64,000 nt of DNA, from assembly GCF_004379255.2 (NCBI RefSeq), contig NC_056036.1, positions 38,330,076 to 38,394,075 of the forward strand, in the 5' to 3' direction. The notes beneath the pieces are model-generated. The model was given only the letters and a program-made list of their open reading frames with translations. It was not told the origin of the DNA and searched no databases. The translations under genes and the position numbers were made by a program. The stretch comes from Salvia splendens. Lineage: Eukaryota > Streptophyta > Magnoliopsida > Lamiales > Lamiaceae. Below are positions 48,424 to 64,000 of this stretch, piece after piece (positions within the stretch are counted from its first letter, which is position 1; each line of letters starts with the position of its first letter).

Positions 48424-48560
48424 TGTTGAGTACAAACCTATCCCACATCGGAAATCCGAGGGAAGTTGGAAAGTGTATATAATTCCTGTCCAACCCCAAT
48501 TAGTTTGAGGCCTTTTGGGTACCCTCAGATTTTCGATGTGGGATAGGTTTGTACTCAACA
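48424..48560. repeat. Inverted pair of TRIM-like LTR ends
   Basis: Starts TGTTGAGTACAAACCTATCC and ends with its complement (GGATAGGTTTGTACTCAACA), giving arms of about 37 bp that are nearly perfect. Both arms match the terminal part of the TRIM-like LTR at 48901-49079. This is a head-to-head join of two LTR ends. Confidence 0.8.
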
Positions 48561-48900
48561 AACCTCCCCCTCAAACCGAGACCACATCGAGACACATTAC
48601 GGGCCCGACTCAGACTTGTCAGGATCGTCGGCCCCACTCGAACATGAGTCTCTCAGACTAGACCCAACGCCAACCTGGCTCTGATACCACTTGTCAGGAT
48701 TGTCGGCGTCGGCATATTAGTCCGAGACCACATCGAGACACATTACGGGCCCAACTCAGACTTGTCAGGATCGTCTGCCCCACTCGAACATGGGTCCACA
48801 TCGAGACACATTACGGGCCTGACTCAGACTTGTTAAGATCGTCAGCCCCACTCGAACATGGGTCTCTCAGACCAGACCCAACGCCAACCTGGATACCACT
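48561..48900 (-). mobile_element. Truncated, repeated TRIM-like internal segments
   Basis: Contains about three partial copies of the internal region that begins AACCTCCCCCTCAAACCGAG and runs through CCACATCGAGACACATTACG and GTCGGCCCCACTCGAACATG. One copy ends with a primer-binding site (complement of TGGTATCAGAGC, about 48678-48689) and a 29-bp LTR stub (48692-48720). The copies differ slightly and are joined in direct orientation. Confidence 0.7.
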
Positions 48901-49284
48901 TGTCAGGATTGTCGGCGTCGGCGTATTAGTTGATATTGTCCGCTTTGGGTCAAAACCAGCACGGATTTGTTTTTGGGTCACTCCCCAAAATGCCTTAAAC
49001 TAATTGGGGTTGGACAAGAATTATATACACCTTCCAACTTCCCTCAGATTTCCGATGTGGGATTGGTTTGTACTCAACAAACCTCCCCCTCAAACCGAGA
49101 CCACATCGAGACACATTACGGGCCTGACTCGGACTTGTCAAGATCGTCGGCCCCACTCGAACATGGGTCTCTCAGACCAGACCCAACGCCAACCTAGCTC
49201 TGATACCACTTGTCAGGATTGTCGGCGTCAGCGTATTAGTTGATATTGTCCGCTTTGGGTCAAACCCGCACGAATATGTTTTTT
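48901..49284 (-). mobile_element. TRIM-like miniature LTR retrotransposon
   Basis: In minus orientation. One complete LTR of 179 bp (48901-49079; plus strand starts TGTCAGGATTG and ends TACTCAACA) is followed by a 131-bp interior and a second LTR copy truncated at about 49284. The interior has the complement of a polypurine tract (ACCTCCCCCTC, 49081-49091) next to the complete LTR. At its other end is the complement of the initiator-tRNA primer site (GCTCTGATACCA, 49197-49208). Short LTRs with only a primer site and polypurine tract between them define terminal-repeat retrotransposons in miniature. Confidence 0.8.
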
Positions 49285-49873
49285 TGTGACAGAATAGAGC
49301 AATTGTGTAATTGAGACAAACAAAAACGTGAAGAAGACACAGATTTACGTGGTTCACCAACGTTGTTGGCTACGTCCACGGACGGAAACGGAGAACATAT
49401 ATTATTCAGAGTGTTTTCAGATTGTGGCTACAGATTTCAGATTGGATCTCAGATCACAGAATTATGTGTCCTACTCCCATATAAATAGGCACACATGAGA
49501 TCCTATCCTAATTCGAAAACATAATCATATCCTAATTAGGAAACATAATCTATACAGATTCAAGGCATACTAACAAATCTCCAACTTGATTTGAATTCTC
49601 CCTTGGAGACGCATCATTACAATGCCAGATGAACAGACTTCTCCTTGCCTCAGATTTGCCCTCCTTAGGCAATTAACAACTCATGACGTTAAGTAAGTCT
49701 AAATAATGTTGAAACTTGCTCTGCGGGACCGGCTTGGTGAACATATCAGCAGGATTATCAGTAGTACCTACTTTCTTCACCCGGATGATGCAATATCAGC
49801 AGAGCCTGTCATGATGGAACCTTTCAGAATATACAAGGTAACCCGTTTCAATGTTGTCAGAACCACCTTCTAA

Positions 49874-49966
49874 CCTTTCATAGTATGCATTACTCCACCT
49901 TCAAACCTTTCATAATATGCATTACTCCACCTTCAAACCTTTCATAATATGCATTACTCCACTTTC
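49874..49966. repeat. Direct repeat, 32-bp unit, about three copies
   Basis: CCTTTCATAATATGCATTAC recurs at about 49874, 49906 and 49938. The repeats mark the place where pol has been deleted from the copia derivative. Confidence 0.8.
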
Positions 49967-50403
49967 ACCTTTGAAGCTGAATCCCTTACTGTCAAAGGTA
50001 ATCAGATATATCAGATTTTTTGTCATTTGTGGAACATGCCTGACATCGTTCAAGGTGCAGAACACCCCATCATGCGTCCTTATTCTGATAGAGCCAATGC
50101 TAACCACCTTGCAGATAGCACTGTTGGCCATGGTAATATTGTTTCCATCTATCTGCTCGTAAGTGGTGAAATACTCTCTGTGCGGACACAGATGGTACGA
50201 TGCTCCTGAGTCAAAAATCCACACATCGTTGTTGTGTGGCTGGTCATCTGCAACTAGCGCCAGGCTTACTTCAGAATCTGAGTCGTCAGCTTCTGCCACA
50301 GTTGCTGAACCATTGACCACCCCTTTCTTGCCCTCTTTCTTTTTCTTCTTCGGACAATCATACTTCCAGTGCCCTGGTTCTCTACAATATATGCAGATGT
50401 CGC
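49949..50403 (-). pseudogene. copia zinc knuckle and protease fragment
   Basis: On the minus strand CIYCREPGHWKYDCPKKKKK (zinc knuckle) is followed by the aspartic-protease region with WIFDSGASYHLCPH. The frame then runs out at the 32-bp repeats. It belongs to the copia derivative and is cut off before the integrase. Confidence 0.85.
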
Positions 50404-50499
50404 CGGGTTAGAAACCTTTCGATCCCCTTTTGATTTCGACTTCTTCTTTCCAGGTTTTTTCTGATCCGTACCCGTAGCAGATAATCCCGACGCCTGACT

Positions 50500-51090
50500 T
50501 TATGTGGCTGAACTAGCTGCCTGTTGCCTATCTTCTCTGATGTGGAGAGCAGATTGAATATCTTTCAGAGACAGAGTTTCTTTCCTAGTCATAAAAGACT
50601 CAACGAAATTCTCAAACGACTCAAGCAAAGAAACTAGCAGAATTAAAGCAGCATCCTCATTTTCTACTTTAACTTCAACATTATGCAAATCCAGCAAAAT
50701 TTTGTTCAAAGGTTCCACATGATCCCGAAGGGGCGTACCTTCCTGCATGAGTAATCGGAACAGACGTTGCTTCAGGGGCAACTTATTGGTTAGAGACTTC
50801 GTCATGTATAGACTCTCCAACTTCGTCCGGAGGGCAGCCGCAGTTTCCTGATCAGCGACTTCGATGATAATATCATCAGACAGACACAACATGATTGTCG
50901 AGTGAGCCTTTTCATCTAGGGTTATCCACTCGTCATCCTTCTCGTCTGCCTTTTTCGCTATTCCCTTTGCAGTTAGCGGCGCCCACAACCCTTGCTGCTT
51001 CAGCAAAGATCACATCTTGATCTGCCATAGACCAAAACTATTTTTCCCGGTAAATTTGTCGACCTTCACGTTCAGAGCGGACATCTTGAT
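50500..51090 (-). pseudogene. copia gag fragment
   Basis: The minus-strand frame 51006-50500 encodes capsid-type sequence (MLKQQGLWAPLTAKG, KLESLYMTKSLTNKLPLKQR, SLKDIQSALHIRED). More N-terminal residues are visible upstream, toward an ATG near 51084-51086 (MSALNVKVDKFTGKNS), but a TGA near 51010 separates them. The frame also stops before the zinc knuckle. It is a decayed gag. Confidence 0.8.
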
Positions 51091-51227
51091 CGATTAACAC
51101 AGAAACCCTAACAGATGCGGAATTCAAAAACCCTAGTTCGAAAACCTGGCTCTGATTCCAGTTTGTTGTGACATAATAGAGCAATTGTGTAATCGAGACA
51201 AACAGAAACGTAAAGAAGACACAGAAT

Positions 51228-52499
51228 ATAACAAACAGAAACTAATGTATTTAATACTGAAGATGGGATTTTGGTGCATGTGTTTGAAAAATATGAAGTG
51301 AGTTTATCAGAGGAATATGGGAATGTTGGTCTCTTTATCAGTAAGAAGAGAAAGAGGAGGAAAAAACAGCTCAAGATTAGCTTTCCATTCAGGGGCTTTG
51401 GCTGATTGCCTTTCATTGTGTTTGTGTGTGTTGCAGAATCTTCACACTCTCTCTCTCACCCACTCTCTCTGCTTGGATAAGAGAGGAGAGATATTCTGAG
51501 TTTGTGTGTTTCTTGAAATTTAACTTAATAGTTGAAGCAAAGAAGGGGTTAGTTAGTGCTGATTTGATTAGAGAATCATCTTGCATTGATGGTTTACCCT
51601 CTTTGTTAATGTGAGAGGTTTAATTCACAATTTATTTCTCCTTTTTTTGAAGAAGACAATTACCTTAACTTGCTAGGAAATGATCACACATTATTATACT
51701 TTCTGAAAATCGATACTTTAACTACCCACATCAATAGTACCTGACCTCTAAATATGGTTTGATATCCATTTAGACATGATTTAATAAATCTTCTGTAAGG
51801 AGCTGTTGGGAATAGGGCATGTCACTATTCTCATATTTATTTTCCATAAAAGATTAAATGCAGAATAGCATGACAAGGAAGTTAACCGGTCTCATATCTT
51901 TGGAGAAAAGAAGAAAATAAATGGAAAACTAGAAAAAGAAAACATTTTAAGAAGTGGCGATGAATAAATTATTTAAATAATGGACTAATAGTGCCAAAAA
52001 GGAGTGCATAGAGCTTTGGGAAAAATATTGCAGTTGATATTTAGTTCAATTGATTAGATAAGTTTTGGTACAGAAAATGTCAGTCTTAAATTATAAGAAT
52101 TGGCATTAAGCTGTGACAAATCTTAATAAATTTATACATACAATTTGAGGATAAGTAATCTTAGACAACCGAACACAATGGTAACAAATGTAAATGCAGA
52201 ATTAAAATAGGTAGAGATGTTGGTTTCATTTCGTGACAGATGTTGGGTGTAAAAATAGAGAAAATGTTAATATTCTCTTGAAGAGAACACACATTACATC
52301 CGAGTATAGAAACTTCAATATAAGGCAACGGCCGATACAAAAAATGCAACATAAATGACACATCAATCGTGGAGTATTTATCTACAGAACTATACCAATT
52401 CTAGATTTCAGATCAATCAGAGTGGCTCGTCACACAAATAAAGCAACCACTCGTAAGAATGCATGAACAGATTTTTCGTCGAAATCACCCCCTCATATT
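51228..52499. other. Intergenic: edge of copia derivative and DRP2 3' region
   Basis: No supportable gene. Frames at about 51317-51614 and 52161-52361 lack recognisable content. The last 100-150 bp before 52500 are probably the 3' UTR of the dynamin gene (minus strand). Confidence 0.5.
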
Positions 52500-61978
<9,479 letters not shown>

Positions 61979-62260
61979 GGATGCCAGATAATCTCCTCCC
62001 GAGATATCAACGTCTCGGATGCAATTGAAACAATGAGTGACTGAACCAGCCGGATCGAAGCAGAAATGGCGGCAGATCCAACGGAATGGGAGGAGATCAA
62101 GTCAATCCGAGTCGGGTATCGAAGACTGTATCTATATGTGCATGTATAGATTAAGCAGAGATTAGGGTTTGAGCGTTGTTTGATTGTTTGTTTGGATTTG
62201 TGGAAATTATTTCTATATCGAAGACTGTATCTATATGTGCATGTATAGATTATCTGGCCA
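61979..62260 (-). promoter_or_regulatory. DRP2 leader and proximal promoter with a 37-bp direct repeat
   Basis: The 5' leader of DRP2 on the minus strand lies here. A 37-bp sequence starting TATCGAAGACTGTATCTATA occurs at 62117-62153 and again, identical, at 62216-62252. An AGGGTTT motif (telo-box-like) lies between the copies (62164-62170). Confidence 0.5.
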
Positions 62261-62599
62261 TATCATTACTTATCTTAGTAACTTAGTTCACATATATTTG
62301 TGTAGGGTCATGATCTATGGCAAACACCTCTTAACCATATAACTAGAGAACAAATCATAGCCATAAGATCAAAAAAATCAAGGGCTAATATTAATTTTCG
62401 AATTTAATGAGATATTAGCTACCTCAATCACAAATTTACTCCATAATAACAAGTCAGGGGTATTTTGGTCATTGCACAGCGAATTAAATCCAATTTCGAA
62501 AATTGAATTCAAACTGTGTCGCGTCTTCTTCTCTTCTTCTCTCTTCTCCTCTTCTCGTCGCAGTTGGCGGTGTCGCAGAAGAGAGTTTTGGTGGCGACA

Positions 62600-62728
62600 A
62601 TGGCGGTTGCCGAAACCGTCTTCGCTCTCATCGGTAGCTCAGCCGCGCAGGAAGGTCCCGCACCGGCGCTGGCTTCCGTCGCCGTAGATGTAGCTTCGTT
62701 CGTCGTCGGCGCGGCGCTCAGGACCTGA
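62600..62728 (+). CDS. Possible arabinogalactan-peptide-like short protein
   Basis: 42 residues: MAVAETVFALIGSSAAQ resembles a short signal peptide with an Ala-Gln cleavage site. EGPAPALAS resembles the AlaPro motif of arabinogalactan peptides, and VDVASFVVGAALRT recalls the C-terminal GPI-signal region, though it is cut short. Known AG peptides are about 60 residues with a longer hydrophobic tail, so this may be a truncated or decayed copy. The frame is also open upstream of the ATG but without another ATG. Low certainty. Confidence 0.35.
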   Translation: MAVAETVFALIGSSAAQEGPAPALASVAVDVASFVVGAALRT

Positions 62729-63068
62729 GTTTTTATTTTACTTTCTAGGCTATGGCGGAGTGTGTATGTAATATATATTGATTTGCGGTGTTTGGGGGTT
62801 TGGATCAGTTGAATTGCTGTGTTTGGGGTTTTTGAAATTCTTTTTCGGTTTGTAATATTCATTCGACATTTTTATGTGTGACTTCTAACAGTGTGTATCA
62901 CACTATTAGATATTCATACTGTGCATTTGATGTTAATTAGGATAAGTAGTATAAAATTGCCATTTTCTCCAAATCGTATTGCCCGTAAGTTCTTACCAAT
63001 TTTGATGTTATTATTATATTGATTTCATTACTTATTTTGTTGTTGTTGTTTATACTATAAACTGCAGA
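62729..63068. other. Intergenic, no feature recognised
   Basis: AT-rich DNA between the AG-peptide-like frame and the copia fragment. No feature could be supported. Confidence 0.5.
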
Positions 63069-64000
63069 TTGATGCTTGCTTTGTGTGCTCACTTTAATTG
63101 GGAATTAAAACAGATGGATGTCAAAACTGCCTTTTTGCATGGTGATTTAGATAAACCTATCTACATGAAACAGCCTGAAGGCTTTGTTGATCCCAAGTTT
63201 CCCAATCATGTGTGTTTACTAAAAAAGGCTTTGTATGGTTTGAAACAATCTCCTAGGCAATGGAATATTAAGTTTAACAGTTGTATGCATAAATTGGGTT
63301 TTGTAAGAAGCACTTTTGATGCATGCTTGTATGTTAAGGATCTTGTTTCCCCTGTGCCTGTGTTCTTGTTACTGTATGTTGATGACATGCTTATTATGGG
63401 ACCTTGTCTGAAAACTATAAAGTCTGTTCAGTCTGCTTTAAGTGAGAATTTTGACATGAAGGATTTAGGTGATGCTCAGAAGATCTTAGGGATAAATATT
63501 TTCAGAGATAGGAAGGCTTCTACCCTTGTGTTGCATCAGGAACCTTATGTGGGCAAAATTCTTAAAAAATTTAACATGTTTGATTCAAAGCCTGTCTCTG
63601 TTCCTCTGGCTTCTCATTTTGTGTTGAGTAAAGATCAGTGTCCTCAAACCAAGTCTGATATTGATGCTATGAAGAAGATTCCTTATGCTAATGCAATTGG
63701 GTCTGTAATGTATTTGATGGTAAGTACTAGATCTGATATTGCCTATGCAGTTTCATGCCTCAGTAGATATATGTCATATCCTGGATCTGTGCATTGGGAA
63801 GCTCTGAAATGGCTACTGAGATATCTCAAACATACTGCAAGATATGGATTGTGTTATTCTAAGTGTAAAGATGGTGTTTCTTTAACTGGTTTTGTGGATT
63901 CTAACTATGCTAATGACAGGGATAAGAGGAAGTCAACTACCTCCTATGTGTTTACTGTTTGCAGCTCTTGTATCAGTTGGAAGTCTCAATTGCAGCATAT
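63069..64000 (+). pseudogene. Ty1/copia reverse transcriptase/RNase H fragment, runs off window
   Basis: An open frame of about 310 codons begins mid-reverse transcriptase (MLALCAHFNWELKQMDVKT, AFLHGDLDKPIYMKQPEGF), includes the catalytic YVDDM box and KKIPYANAIGSVMYLM, and enters RNase H (GFVDSNYANDRDKRKSTTSY) at the window edge. Gag, protease and integrase are absent upstream, so the 5' part has been lost. It differs from the element at 28.7-33.9 kb and is a separate family. No stop codon was seen inside. Confidence 0.9.

Larger units (their letters stand above)
49285..51227 (-). mobile_element. Ty1/copia derivative with most of pol deleted
   Basis: In minus orientation. A complete 291-bp LTR (49285-49575; plus strand starts TGTGACAG, ends ACTAACA) lies at the 3' end of the element. 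A partial 5' LTR (51167-51227, TGTGACATAATAGAGC) is truncated outward. Internally, from high to low coordinates: primer site (complement of TGGAATCAGAGC), gag, zinc knuckle, protease, a direct-repeat patch, the RNase H tail (DNPADMFTKPVPQSKFQHYL) and a polypurine tract AAGTTGGAGATT. Integrase, reverse transcriptase and most of RNase H are missing, so the element is not autonomous. Confidence 0.85.

Noticed and set aside
48424..49284. Regularly spaced repeats resembling a CRISPR-like array
   Set aside because: The spacing and content are explained by TRIM-like LTR and internal segments with primer site and polypurine tract. The window is a plant nuclear genome.
62516..62728. 70-codon frame beginning with a hydrophobic MSRLLLFFSLLL-like segment
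   Set aside because: The first codon is GTG, not ATG. The only credible plant start in this frame is the ATG at 62600.

Overview
The window is nuclear DNA of a flowering plant. Genes have several introns with GT-AG junctions, intergenic DNA is AT-rich, and the mobile elements are typical of plants (Ty1/copia, TRIM-like LTR elements, Stowaway-type MITEs, hAT-like elements). The proteins are of eudicot type. I would guess an asterid, possibly Lamiales, but that is an impression and not a demonstrated placement. No bacterial or organellar segment was seen. All gene models were built by reading splice junctions and checking that exon phases add up.

Layout. 0-3 kb: AT-rich, with MITE remnants. 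3.3-5.4 kb (+): a patellin (Sec14/GOLD lipid-transfer protein). 5.9-6.9 kb: a hAT-like non-autonomous element with an 8-bp target duplication. 8.0-9.6 kb (+): a MIC10-like mitochondrial cristae protein with a MITE in an intron. 11.4-13.0 kb (+): ribosomal protein eL6. 13.3-14.3 kb (-): a dienelactone-hydrolase-family protein. 14.9-17.1 kb (-): a GH28 polygalacturonase. 18.1-20.7 kb (-): the splicing factor BUD13. 23.3-24.8 kb (+): an AIG1/GIMAP-type GTPase with a C-terminal prenylation-like motif. 25.3-28.2 kb (-): a MADS-box gene of the AGAMOUS clade, most like the ovule-identity SEEDSTICK/AGL11 lineage.

Just upstream of the MADS gene lies a nearly intact, recently inserted copia retrotransposon (28.67-33.91 kb; LTRs differ at 2 of 531 positions; target duplication ATTCA). 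It has moved the older upstream DNA about 5.2 kb away. 34-39 kb is AT-rich with one possible small membrane protein. 39.2-40.8 kb is a large inverted structure whose arms are CACACA/TGTGTG arrays. 41.3-44.1 kb (+) is eEF1B-gamma.

45.3-51.2 kb is a decayed, transposon-rich stretch. It holds a GDSL esterase/lipase pseudogene with a nonsense codon and a frameshift, a DUF579 glucuronoxylan-methyltransferase-like pseudogene split by a solo LTR, TRIM-like elements, and a copia derivative that has lost most of pol. 52.5-62.0 kb (-) is a complete 22-exon dynamin of the DRP2 type (GTPase, PH, GED and proline-rich tail). The window ends with a small arabinogalactan-peptide-like reading frame and a copia pol fragment running off the edge.

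The genes are not a functional cluster. Several are housekeeping genes (eL6, eEF1B-gamma, MIC10, BUD13), three of them with TGGGCC/Y or telo-box promoter motifs usual for such genes. I found no convincing undescribed multi-gene system. The most unusual items are the large foldback structure, the new retrotransposon at the MADS promoter together with an approximately 215-bp repeat array in that gene's first intron, and the TRIM/solo-LTR graveyard.
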